A stretch of 10,062 bases of DNA from Spirochaeta sp. (lineage in GTDB: Bacteria > Spirochaetota > Spirochaetia > DSM-27196 > Alkalispirochaetaceae): the NCBI GenBank assembly GCA_027859055.1, contig JAQIBO010000438.1, positions 1 to 10,062 on the forward strand, written 5' to 3'. Shown piece after piece: positions 1-6,526 of the stretch. Under the pieces are notes generated by a model. It was not told the origin of the DNA and ran no database searches. It saw nothing but the letters and a program-made list of their open reading frames with translations. Position 1 is the stretch's first letter. Every line of letters starts with the position of its first letter. The position numbers and the translations under genes are program-made.

Positions 1-494
1 ACCGCCGCCTGAGGCGCTGCCACCCGGGCGGCGCAGAACGTCCCCGGCCGCGTCCACCCCAGCGCAACCCCGCCGCTCCAGCCCGCGCGGGAGATCGTTT
101 CCGTCAACGTGCGAAACCACGCGGAAGATCCGACGCCAAGCCCCCGCATACCACGGACATCACCCCAGAACACAGTCGTGTTGAGCTGCCACACGTCCAC
201 ACCGGGCAGCAACTCTCCGAGGAGGGCGCGGATCTCTGTAACCGCCTGTGCCCGTTCGTGTTCCGCCACCACGCCGGCCCGTATCGTCCCGGAAAGTGAC
301 AGCGCCGCGGAATAGCGAATACCGATACCGACGCCAAGCTGTGCCGCCGCTGTATTGCACGCCTGCACCCGCGCCGACGGCCGATCCGATTCCACGATCA
401 GCAACGGTACACCCGTCGGAATATTCTCCCGCCGCCGCACCAGCTGAAGATCCAGGTCCGGTAGGCTAAGACAGAGGAACCGCGGTTCCGACAT
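1..494 (-). CDS. imuB: ImuB-like Y-family DNA polymerase paralogue, N-terminal part (cut by window edge)
   Basis: The minus strand is open from an ATG at 494 to the window edge, giving 164 codons of a longer protein. The opening reads MSEPRFLCLSLPDLDLQLVR. Further on come a stretch typical of the Y-family palm/fingers (ACNTAAAQLGVGIG) and an ImuB/DinB-like segment near residues 110-150 (TTVFWGDVRGM, then ISRAGWSGGVALGW). Where active Y-family enzymes carry metal-binding acidic residues (VDxD near the start and S-x-DE in the palm), this protein has LSLPDLD and VFWGDV. The usual catalytic pattern is therefore not kept, as in most ImuB proteins, which act as clamp-binding adaptors for the DnaE2 (ImuC) polymerase in translesion mutagenesis. 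The gene overlaps the upstream imuA-like gene by 29 nt, a common imuA-imuB arrangement. No strong Shine-Dalgarno sequence precedes the ATG, so translational coupling is likely. The C-terminal part, including any beta-clamp motif, lies outside the window. Confidence 0.75.
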   Translation of the reverse strand, partial: MSEPRFLCLSLPDLDLQLVRRRENIPTGVPLLIVESDRPSARVQACNTAAAQLGVGIGIRYSAALSLSGTIRAGVVAEHERAQAVTEIRALLGELLPGVDVWQLNTTVFWGDVRGMRGLGVGSSAWFRTLTETISRAGWSGGVALGWTRPGTFCAARVAAPQAA

Positions 495-1071
495 TGCACA
501 CACCGTCGTTCAGAGGTACTCGTGTCCGCCGCACGTGCACCTCGAGGCGGTGCGAATCCGGCGCGGTAACCTCCAATTGAAACGCGATCGCCGGGGACGG
601 CGCAGCCACAGAGGATTCGCTGAGAAACAGTACCGTTGTGCCATTGCCGCGGGCGCGATGCATGAACCGCGCGATATTTCCGGGAGAAATCGCGGCAAGA
701 CCGGCCACGTCAACACAGATAAGCGGGAACTCACCGCTCCGCAGGAGGGCGTCCGTGGTAGTTGCCGCAACCGCGTGGCCGGGTACCGAAAACCAGATCG
801 TCCGGGACAGGTCAACCCCGGCTGAAACAAGATCCGGAGGGTTCGGAACGCGATTGTCGTTAATAATCCACGGCAGAGGAACCTGACCACCATGCTGAAA
901 CTGGGCAAAAATGGCCGTGGCCACACTTAACGCCGCCTCCCCCGAGAGCAGAACAAGAGATCCCCGAAAAAGCGCTACCGCATCGGTACAGACGACATCC
1001 GCAGATTGCGGCCCGGCGGTGAGGCGTGCCGGACGGATCAGTTCTGAAGCCGGGCGAAGCGCTGACAACAT
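466..1071 (-). CDS. imuA: RecA-like ImuA-type protein of a mutagenesis cassette
   Basis: This 201-residue protein has a RecA-fold layout but no normal P-loop. The Walker A position (around residues 41-50, LVLLSGEAALSVA) lacks the GKT/GKS, while a Walker B-like strand with an acidic residue (FPLICVDVAGL, around 115-125) remains. A later segment (MHRARGNGTTVLFLSES, around 137-153) matches the RecA-family strand where a competing sensor loop would sit. ImuA/SulA-related proteins have this degenerate RecA form; in studied bacteria ImuA works with ImuB and DnaE2 in SOS-induced, error-prone repair. The length is slightly short for ImuA. The 3' end overlaps imuB by 29 nt, so the pair is very probably co-transcribed. 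Upstream, a sigma70-like promoter with a palindrome ends only six bases before the ATG. The identification rests as much on the imuB neighbour as on the sequence; another RecA-like accessory factor is possible. Confidence 0.65.
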   Translation of the reverse strand: MLSALRPASELIRPARLTAGPQSADVVCTDAVALFRGSLVLLSGEAALSVATAIFAQFQHGGQVPLPWIINDNRVPNPPDLVSAGVDLSRTIWFSVPGHAVAATTTDALLRSGEFPLICVDVAGLAAISPGNIARFMHRARGNGTTVLFLSESSVAAPSPAIAFQLEVTAPDSHRLEVHVRRTRVPLNDGVCNVGTAVPLS

Positions 1072-1077
1072 ATTGTG

Positions 1078-1087
1078 ATAGTACTAT
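1078..1087. promoter_or_regulatory. Perfect 10-bp palindrome ATAGTACTAT, candidate operator
   Basis: ATAGTACTAT reads the same on both strands and includes the putative -10 hexamer of the imuA promoter, so a bound dimer would block RNA polymerase. Cassettes of this kind are usually repressed by LexA, whose binding site differs between phyla. Assigning LexA here is an inference from gene function only. The arms do not extend symmetrically beyond five bases each. Confidence 0.3.
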
Positions 1088-1106
1088 ACATGTGTTAAGT
1101 TTTCAA
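1078..1106 (-). promoter_or_regulatory. Putative promoter of the imuA-imuB pair, apparently leaderless
   Basis: On the minus strand TTGAAA (1106-1101, five of six matches to the -35 consensus) is followed after exactly 17 nt by TACTAT (1083-1078, four of six matches to the -10). Only six bases separate this -10 from the ATG at 1071, so transcription would start at or next to the start codon. This agrees with the absence of a Shine-Dalgarno sequence. A second -10-like hexamer, TATAGT, lies a few bases upstream but has no matching -35. Confidence 0.4.
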
Positions 1107-1163
1107 GACGCGAAAAAGAGGGGATTATTTTGTGTTGTATAAATATCGAAGCTATTGAAATCT

Positions 1164-1472
1164 ATGTCTACATACCGAATCCATTTTACATGGAATGAGA
1201 AAAACCGCATCATAGAGTCTCGCTCGCTGGATATGACCCATCCGTATTTTGTTTCCATAACAGGGCTTATCTTTCCGGAGAAAAGCGCCGTCATCATCGC
1301 CCCCGACGCCGACGAACTTCGTCGCGAATTTGGTGATGCCGATCATCTTATGATACCCTTTCAAAGCGTACAGTTGATCGAAGAATACACGGCGCAACAG
1401 CAGAATACGCATTCCCATGAGACCGGTAAGGTAATACCCTTCACCGGCAAGGAGCACGAGGACGATGAATAA
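1164..1472 (+). CDS. DUF1820-family protein
   Basis: The product has 102 residues and I recognise it as DUF1820 from its pattern: an opening MSTYRIHFTWNEKNRIIESR, then a central ITGLIFPEKSAVIIAPDADE and IPFQSVQLIEEY near residue 72. The molecular function of this family is unknown to me. The fold is probably a small beta-rich domain (residues 1-75) followed by a polar tail rich in Gln, His, Glu and Asp. I chose the ATG at 1164 because the family domain begins immediately after it; an in-frame TTG at 1155 would add three residues (MKS). Neither start has a good Shine-Dalgarno sequence. The gene overlaps the following marR start by 8 nt, so the two are translated from one message. A TATAAA at 1138-1143 could be the -10 of its promoter, but no clear -35 accompanies it. 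Confidence 0.75.
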   Translation: MSTYRIHFTWNEKNRIIESRSLDMTHPYFVSITGLIFPEKSAVIIAPDADELRREFGDADHLMIPFQSVQLIEEYTAQQQNTHSHETGKVIPFTGKEHEDDE

Positions 1473-1938
1473 GCAGGATACCAGTGCCTACGTACTGTCT
1501 ACTCTTCGCCAGATTATCCGCGCAATCGACATTCACTCCCGACAGCTGTCCAAGCAGTACGGTCTCACCGGCCCCCAGCTCATCGTTATCAGCGAAATCG
1601 GGCAATCCGGCACAATGACGATCGGTGAGCTGGCTCGCCGTATCAGTCTGAGTCAGGCCACGGTAACCACGATTCTCGACCGTCTCGAGCTCAAGGAACT
1701 TGCCGAGCGGACCCGGGACAAACAGGACAAGCGACGTGTGTACGTGGACATTACCGACAAAGCGCGCAACATCCTGGAAACGCATCCGAATTTCCTGCAG
1801 GAGGCGTTTGTCCGTCGCTTTAACGCCCTTGAGGAGTGGGAAAAGACGCTCATTCTTTCCTCCATTCAGCGTATTTCGGCGATGATGAACACCGCTGAGC
1901 TTCCGTCGGAAGCCTACGAGATCGATCCGGAGATATAA
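1465..1938 (+). CDS. MarR-family transcriptional regulator
   Basis: The product has 157 residues, a normal length for MarR. The N-terminal helices (about 5-45) would form part of the dimer interface. A winged helix-turn-helix follows: TIGELARRISLSQATVTTIL (52-71) holds the recognition helix, and the wing is RDKQDKRRVYVDIT (84-97), with the usual D-K-R-R pattern followed by a beta strand. The C-terminal helices (about 105-145) complete the dimer. No cysteine is present in the protein, so a thiol-based redox switch of the OhrR type is excluded; a small ligand is more likely. The start ATG lies inside the last codons of the DUF1820 gene and has GGAG ten bases upstream. It sits as the second gene of a four-gene block and may control that block; its target and ligand cannot be read from the sequence. 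Confidence 0.9.
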   Translation: MNKQDTSAYVLSTLRQIIRAIDIHSRQLSKQYGLTGPQLIVISEIGQSGTMTIGELARRISLSQATVTTILDRLELKELAERTRDKQDKRRVYVDITDKARNILETHPNFLQEAFVRRFNALEEWEKTLILSSIQRISAMMNTAELPSEAYEIDPEI

Positions 1939-1949
1939 GAGCGAGTACC

Positions 1950-2258
1950 ATGGACACCGACGCCCAACGCCGGGAAGTTCTCAGTGAACTCGACAACGAG
2001 TGGCACACGCTCAAGCACGGAAATCCCGTACCCGGTCTCTATCCCCAGGACGGCACCGAACAGGTGAAAGTGCGCGGTGATTCCCGCATCGACGGCGACA
2101 AAACGGTGACCCAGTACGAGATCATCGTCAGCGACCGCGGCCAGGTGGTCGGGCGGTACCGCGTCCTCGCGGAAGAACGCGTTGCCGACTATCGCAGCGG
2201 GTACACCGAGGAAGACGCCGGCGACGAAGCCGATCCGCATGACGAGGGCCGCGCATAA
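1950..2258 (+). CDS. Small acidic protein of unknown function
   Basis: This 102-residue protein matches no family I recognise. Residues 1-25 look helical and charged (DTDAQRREVLSELDNEWHTL). A Pro/Gly-rich link (about 24-35) is followed by a probable beta-rich core (about 36-78, with TQYEIIVSDRGQVVGRYRVL) and then a very acidic tail (about 84-100). There is no signal peptide, membrane segment or cysteine. Codon use looks like that of its neighbours. It starts 11 nt after marR and its stop TAA shares its last base with the ATG of the SDR gene (TAATG). This placement between two recognised genes argues that it is a real, co-translated gene. The Shine-Dalgarno sequence is weak. Confidence 0.7.
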   Translation: MDTDAQRREVLSELDNEWHTLKHGNPVPGLYPQDGTEQVKVRGDSRIDGDKTVTQYEIIVSDRGQVVGRYRVLAEERVADYRSGYTEEDAGDEADPHDEGRA

Positions 2259-3118
2259 TGGCTAAAACCACACGAAAATCCCGCCTGACCGGCGCTGAAC
2301 GCCATAGGCTTTCCAATATGGCCGTTGTCGTTACCGGGAGCAGTCGCGGTATCGGCCGGGAAACGGCCCGCGTCCTCCTCGATGCCGGCGCCACGGTGAT
2401 ACTTAACGGCCGCACCGCTGAACGTCTGGAGATGACCGAAACTACCCTCCGGGCGGAGTTTCCCGCTGCCAACCTCTCCACCTGCGCCGCCGATATTTCA
2501 ACCGCCGCGGGTGCCGATCGGCTGGCGGCACATATCGCCACACGCTCCGCCGGTCTTGACCTCCTGATAAACAACGCCGGCGTTTCGATGCGTGGCCCGG
2601 TCAGGGATCTCGCCTCCAAAACGATCACCGCTATCATCGACGGCAACATCGCCGCGGCGCTCCACGCGACCCGGGCGTGCCTCCCGCTTATCACCGCGCG
2701 ACGGGGACACGTCACGTTTGTATCCACCGTAGGAGCGCTCCACGGATTTCCCGGTATTTCCGTGTACGCCGCCGCCAAAGCGGCGTTACAACGATTTTCC
2801 GAATCGTTCAACGCCGAGTACCGGACCGTCGGTCTTACCGCCGGTGTCGTCTATCTCGGTTTCGTAGAGAACGACCCGGACAAAGAGGTGTACGACGCCG
2901 GAGGGGAACGGTTTCACCACCAGCGAACCGCGATGCAGTCACAGACCGAAGCGGCCGTCGCGATCGTGCGGGCGTCCTTGCGGCGCCGTCCACGAACGAT
3001 CACCGTGAAAGCGGGGGTTCTCCTCGATATCGCCCACCGGATCGCGCCGCGCCTCGTTACGCGCGTCCTCGCCCGGAACGCCGGTGCAATTCATTCCGTG
3101 GAGCGTGGTTCCGAATAA
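2258..3118 (+). CDS. Short-chain dehydrogenase/reductase (classical SDR)
   Basis: The product has 286 residues with all classical SDR marks: the cofactor-binding TGSSRGIG (26-33), the D-I pair after the fourth strand (D79-I80), NNAG (105-108), the structural Asn130, and the catalytic Ser156, Tyr170 and Lys174 (YAAAK). The Arg at position 52 (NGRTAERL) favours NADP(H) over NAD(H), by analogy with other family members. The reaction is an NAD(P)-dependent oxidation or reduction of an unidentified alcohol or carbonyl. The C-terminal 90 residues include a basic, hydrophobic helix (LLDIAHRIAPRLVTRVLAR), as in SDRs annotated as membrane-associated lipid or steroid reductases. The ATG at 2258 overlaps the previous stop and has GAGGG nine bases upstream. 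A second ATG (Met21) would remove a basic 20-residue extension and is a fair alternative start. Confidence 0.9.
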   Translation: MAKTTRKSRLTGAERHRLSNMAVVVTGSSRGIGRETARVLLDAGATVILNGRTAERLEMTETTLRAEFPAANLSTCAADISTAAGADRLAAHIATRSAGLDLLINNAGVSMRGPVRDLASKTITAIIDGNIAAALHATRACLPLITARRGHVTFVSTVGALHGFPGISVYAAAKAALQRFSESFNAEYRTVGLTAGVVYLGFVENDPDKEVYDAGGERFHHQRTAMQSQTEAAVAIVRASLRRRPRTITVKAGVLLDIAHRIAPRLVTRVLARNAGAIHSVERGSE

Positions 3119-3648
3119 CTCTTTGCCACCATACGCCGGATCGATTCCTCTTCTGTGAGCTCCTCGATCCGGGTCAGGTGGTGCCACCGCACTGCGTGAC
3201 TTTCGTCGTTGCGCTGCGGCGCGTCCCGGCTGCCGGCAATCATAAGAAATCGCGCATCGAAATGCTGGTGCCCCGGCACGTCACCGAAAGCGGGAATATC
3301 GTGGATATCGAGATCGAAAATACTCCGCGCAACGTCGTCCACGTTCAGACCGGTCTCTTCCTCCAATTCCCGTCGCGCCACCGCAACGAGATCTTCGTCA
3401 CCATCGGCATGTCCGCCGGGCTGCAACCACTTACCGAGTTTCCGGTGGTGCAGCAACAGCACTTCCGTGCGATCCGGTGAAAGCACCCACGCCGATGCCG
3501 TCAGGTGGCCGGGCATGTGGTCCCGGTACAGCGAACGCGGCCACGACTCAAGAAGGTGAAAAAATGCGGAGGCCGTCGTTCGCTCCGCGGGAAACTCCGT
3601 CGCATAATCCCGGACCATGTCGATCAGTTCGTTCAGTCGGTCACTCAC
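3091..3648 (-). CDS. NUDIX hydrolase
   Basis: The product has 185 residues with a perfect Nudix box, G-x5-E-x7-REL-x-EE-x-GL, at residues 79-101 (GGHADGDEDLVAVARRELEE, then ETGL). The glutamates bind the metal ions needed to cleave a nucleoside diphosphate linked to another group. The N-terminal 45 residues form a predicted helical extension ahead of the Nudix fold (LTASAWVLSPDRTEVLLLHH, 49-68). The substrate is not clear; the KLGKWLQPGGH stretch is seen in many NUDIX proteins of unassigned specificity. The start is a GTG at 3648; an in-frame ATG at 3618 (Met11) is a possible alternative. The 3' end overlaps the convergent SDR gene by 28 nt. It is divergent from hslO, with 124 nt between. Confidence 0.9.
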   Translation of the reverse strand: MSDRLNELIDMVRDYATEFPAERTTASAFFHLLESWPRSLYRDHMPGHLTASAWVLSPDRTEVLLLHHRKLGKWLQPGGHADGDEDLVAVARRELEEETGLNVDDVARSIFDLDIHDIPAFGDVPGHQHFDARFLMIAGSRDAPQRNDESHAVRWHHLTRIEELTEEESIRRMVAKSYSEPRSTE

Positions 3649-3654
3649 CCGGGT

Positions 3655-3683
3655 ACGGTACGGAACTCCCCCGATGGGGTCAA
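3655..3683 (-). promoter_or_regulatory. Weak candidate promoter for the NUDIX gene
   Basis: Minus-strand TTGACC (3683-3678, five of six matches to the -35) is followed after 17 nt by TACCGT (3660-3655, only three of six). The start would fall at or next to the GTG start codon, another possible leaderless case. The remaining part of the 124-nt gap (3649-3772) shows no hairpin or strong site; for hslO the best plus-strand pair, TTGCCG with GATGTT, is too poor to call. Confidence 0.2.
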
Positions 3684-3772
3684 GCGGGCTGCGGTACCGC
3701 CGGCGCGGTCACTTGCCGAAGACCCCGTTTCGGTGCGATGTTTCCGCACGTGAATAAGGAAATAACACACCG

Positions 3773-4681
3773 ATGATGCAGGCACCGTTTTCAACACCGG
3801 AAATCGCCGGGGACGGTATCGACGCTTATCTGATCGCCGAGGGCACCTTCCGCCTCACCTTTGTGCACGGAACGGAACTGGTGAATCGGATGCGCGCAAA
3901 TCACCGCCTCGGCCCCGGGGGCACACTGATTCTGGGGCACGCGTACCTGCTGACGCTCCTTGCGGCGGGAACGATGAAAAATGAGGAACGTATCGGGCTC
4001 TCCGTGGAATGCGATGGTCCCGTGGAAGGTCTTTCCGTGGAAGCGGTCGCGGGCGGACGCGTCCGGGGATACCTCAAAAACAACGAGGTAGATATCGTCA
4101 CGGCCGGAGACTCGCACCGCCTGTTTGGTACCGGGACGATCACGATGCTCCGCTACGCCGATGAAATGCGCTACCCCGCGCAGGGACAGATCGCGATCCG
4201 ACCGGGAACCCTGGCGGAAAACGTCGCGCTCTACTACGCCCACAGCGAGCAGACGGCGACGTTTCTCGATATCAACGTACATTTTGACGACACCCGGCAT
4301 GTAGTTGGTGCGGCAGGAATCATGGTTCAGGCGCTTCCGGGAGCTTCGGTGTCCACGATCGACCGGATTGCTGAAAAGCTGGAAACTGTCCGGCCATTGG
4401 GACGCCATTTCTCCGAGGGCGCGACCGGGGCGGATATCGTCCGGCGACACCTGGCGCCGTGGGAGCCGCAGCTTATCGCGACGCGACCGGCGGAGTTCTA
4501 CTGCGGCTGCAGCAAGGAGCGTTTCAGCCGCTTTCTCGCGGCGCTCCCGCAGGAGGAGCGTGACGACATTCTGGCCGTCGGCCCGATTCCGCTCAAAACG
4601 ACGTGCCACAACTGCAACACGACCTACACCTTTGGGCGGGACGAGCTGGAGACGCTGTTCTCACCAGCGGCGACCGACTGA
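3773..4681 (+). CDS. hslO: Hsp33 redox-regulated molecular chaperone
   Basis: The product has 302 residues, close to the usual Hsp33 length. The N-terminal domain (about 10-190) has recognisable Hsp33 segments such as LGHAYLLTLLAAGTMKNEER (54-73) and an ALPGAS loop. The C-terminal redox switch is complete: Cys244-x-Cys246 (FYCGCSKERF) and Cys278-x-x-Cys281 (TTCHNCNTTY). In the family these four cysteines bind zinc in the reduced cytoplasm; oxidation releases zinc, forms disulfides and turns on holdase activity against unfolded proteins. Two ATG codons are adjacent (3773 and 3776). An AAGGA lies about 12 nt upstream, somewhat far. The 3' end overlaps the convergent propeller gene by 21 nt. It appears to be transcribed alone. 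Confidence 0.96.
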   Translation: MMQAPFSTPEIAGDGIDAYLIAEGTFRLTFVHGTELVNRMRANHRLGPGGTLILGHAYLLTLLAAGTMKNEERIGLSVECDGPVEGLSVEAVAGGRVRGYLKNNEVDIVTAGDSHRLFGTGTITMLRYADEMRYPAQGQIAIRPGTLAENVALYYAHSEQTATFLDINVHFDDTRHVVGAAGIMVQALPGASVSTIDRIAEKLETVRPLGRHFSEGATGADIVRRHLAPWEPQLIATRPAEFYCGCSKERFSRFLAALPQEERDDILAVGPIPLKTTCHNCNTTYTFGRDELETLFSPAATD

Positions 4682-6526
4682 TATCGCCCGTTCGCGAACG
4701 CTGCGGGGAAGCGCCGCCGCGGCCAGCTCCACGGCGATCTCCCGGAAGCGGTCCGCGCCCTGTACCTCCGGTGCCGGTACTACCGACTCCATGCATCGCA
4801 CCAACGCATCGGCGACAGCCACCCGTTCCCCGTCGGAAAAACGACGAAACCGCTCATAGCCGATCGTCACTGCGGAGACATCGTCGCGTCCACCCGCCGC
4901 AATCGCCCGGAGCGCCGCGGCGACCACATCAGGATCGGGGTCGTGTCGGATAACCGCCGACAACGCCCGCCGGGAGGGTCGATCGCCAAGATCCGCGAGA
5001 AGTTCCACCGCCGCGTACCGAAGGGTGGGAAAATCGTTCAGGACGACTCCGCCGCGCCCGCGGGGATCGCGATACACCTCGCTGCTCAGTTCGATCAGAG
5101 CGGCACGAAACGTCCCGACCGCGCCGAACAGAGATTCCCGTTCCAACCGGTTACGAAGCGTCGACAGAAGGGTGCGCCGTTCTTCCCGGGATGTACCGTC
5201 GAGAACACTGCCTGTAAGGGCGCCCAGCGCCCCGGAGCGATCACCACCCGTTCCGGCGGATGACGCTGTGGCGGAGAACACCGACGGGGGACGGTCAGGC
5301 AGCCGGCGGCCAGGCGCCACCGAAGCGTCGGCCCCCGTAATCGTCGAGTCGGTTCGATCGGGCAATGCGATAAGTTCGTAGCGCCACTCGGAGTATTCCA
5401 GCAGAAGCTGCCCTCGCCGCGGCAGGGGATGAATCGCGATGGGACGGCGTTGCAACTGCCGCACGGTAACCACTCCCCCGCGGGCGTCAAAGACGAACAG
5501 GCGCTCGTCCGAGGTCACGGCGACCACCGCAGCGGGGAACGCGTAACCTCCGGCCCACCGAAATCCGGCGCCGGGAATCGTCCGCGACCACGAGACGCCT
5601 CCGTCGGGGGTTACAACGCCGAGACCCGCGCCGGGGGCAAGAACCACAACCGGTCCGCCGACGGCAGAGGGGGCAAACCGGAACCCGTCCCCGCGGATCT
5701 CCCCGGAAAGATCGCGGGACCAGCGGATCCGGAGCTCCCGTTGATCTGTCCCGCCGGCGGAGCGTGAATCCAGACGATACACGGTACCGGTGTCGTCCAG
5801 AGCCAACAGGTACCGCGACCCGCCGTCCACCGGCGCGCGCAGATCAACGATCGGCGCCGGTAATCGCACAAGCAATTCGCCACGGCCGTCACGGAAAAAG
5901 CCGAACAGACGCCCGTCGGCGAGACCGATGAAGAGCGTTTCTCCGTCACCGGTGTGTGAACGAATTGCGGCGGGCAGCGGCCGTTCGTACAACCGGCGCC
6001 CGGCGGCGCTGGTATACCGGATCGCTCCCGGAGCGATGAGGGTGTAGCGATTCTCGTCCGCGTCCGGGTAGATCGCGATCGGAGCTGCCGAGGTTCTGGT
6101 GGCGCGGATCGCATCCCCGGCAGTTCCGTGGATGCGACCGTTGCGATACCCGTACAGATGGGGGGTGCCGTCGGAATCGATCAACTGCAGCACGCCTCCG
6201 GCGAGTACCAAAAGTGCGTGGGGGTCGCGGATGCCGGTGCGGTGTTCGGTTACCAGCTCGCCGTCACGGTCCATGATACGAAGACGGCGGTCTTCAGTGG
6301 CCAGAACGAGACCGGGTACCGCGTCGGCATCGAAACGGTAGGAGTACTCCACCGGCGGCGCGGTGAGGGCACCGGCGGTCACTCCCTCCCGCACGGTTCG
6401 CAATTCATCGGTTCGTTGTACGTCCCGGATGTCCGGTGTCTCCTGAGCGCTCACCGGTACCGCCGCTCCGGTCAGGCCAAGAATACCCGCCAGGGAGACC
6501 ACCGCCGTGAGGAGCGCCCGTCTCAT
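4661..6526 (-). CDS. Exported beta-propeller (PQQ-like) protein with helical-repeat C-terminus
   Basis: This 621-residue protein starts with a signal peptide: MRR, a hydrophobic core (about 4-22) and a probable cleavage site after VSA (Ala27). No lipobox cysteine is present, so it should be periplasmic or secreted. Residues of about 50-395 contain repeated short strands of the PQQ/WD-like kind, such as LVLATEDRRLRIMDRDGELV, ETLFIGLADGRLFGFF, RYLLALDDTGTVYRLD, GLGVVTPDGGVSWSR and ERLFVFDARGGVV, in line with one propeller. A Ser/Gly/Ala-rich linker (about 396-445) leads to a helical region. There, residues of about 498-550 (LRYAAVELLADLGDRPSRRA and HDPDPDVVAAALRAI) look like HEAT repeats, so protein binding or a scaffold role is likely. 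No enzymatic motif is visible. The ATG overlaps the stop of the upstream methyltransferase gene (ATGA), with GGAGG 13 nt upstream. Confidence 0.8.
   Translation of the reverse strand: MRRALLTAVVSLAGILGLTGAAVPVSAQETPDIRDVQRTDELRTVREGVTAGALTAPPVEYSYRFDADAVPGLVLATEDRRLRIMDRDGELVTEHRTGIRDPHALLVLAGGVLQLIDSDGTPHLYGYRNGRIHGTAGDAIRATRTSAAPIAIYPDADENRYTLIAPGAIRYTSAAGRRLYERPLPAAIRSHTGDGETLFIGLADGRLFGFFRDGRGELLVRLPAPIVDLRAPVDGGSRYLLALDDTGTVYRLDSRSAGGTDQRELRIRWSRDLSGEIRGDGFRFAPSAVGGPVVVLAPGAGLGVVTPDGGVSWSRTIPGAGFRWAGGYAFPAAVVAVTSDERLFVFDARGGVVTVRQLQRRPIAIHPLPRRGQLLLEYSEWRYELIALPDRTDSTITGADASVAPGRRLPDRPPSVFSATASSAGTGGDRSGALGALTGSVLDGTSREERRTLLSTLRNRLERESLFGAVGTFRAALIELSSEVYRDPRGRGGVVLNDFPTLRYAAVELLADLGDRPSRRALSAVIRHDPDPDVVAAALRAIAAGGRDDVSAVTIGYERFRRFSDGERVAVADALVRCMESVVPAPEVQGADRFREIAVELAAAALPRSVRERAISVGRRW

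Noticed and set aside
104..360. Short minus-strand ORFs in the first 360 bases
   Set aside because: The open imuB frame from 494 to the edge covers them and has family resemblance throughout.
1073..1090. Rex-type site overlapping the imuA start (TTGTGA at 1073-1078)
   Set aside because: The second half reads TATACA, which matches TCACAA in only two positions; the perfect palindrome beside it explains the symmetry better.
2128..2811. Long 227-codon minus-strand frame opposite the SDR gene
   Set aside because: It lies entirely antisense to well-supported genes, is Arg/Ala/Pro-rich as expected for a shadow frame in GC-rich DNA, and shows no domain.
2677..3480. 267-codon plus-strand frame spanning the SDR and NUDIX genes
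   Set aside because: It overlaps two solid genes in other frames and is extremely arginine-rich without domain structure.
3791..4609. 272-codon minus-strand frame opposite hslO
   Set aside because: The plus strand encodes a complete Hsp33 with all four switch cysteines; the antisense frame has no recognisable motif.
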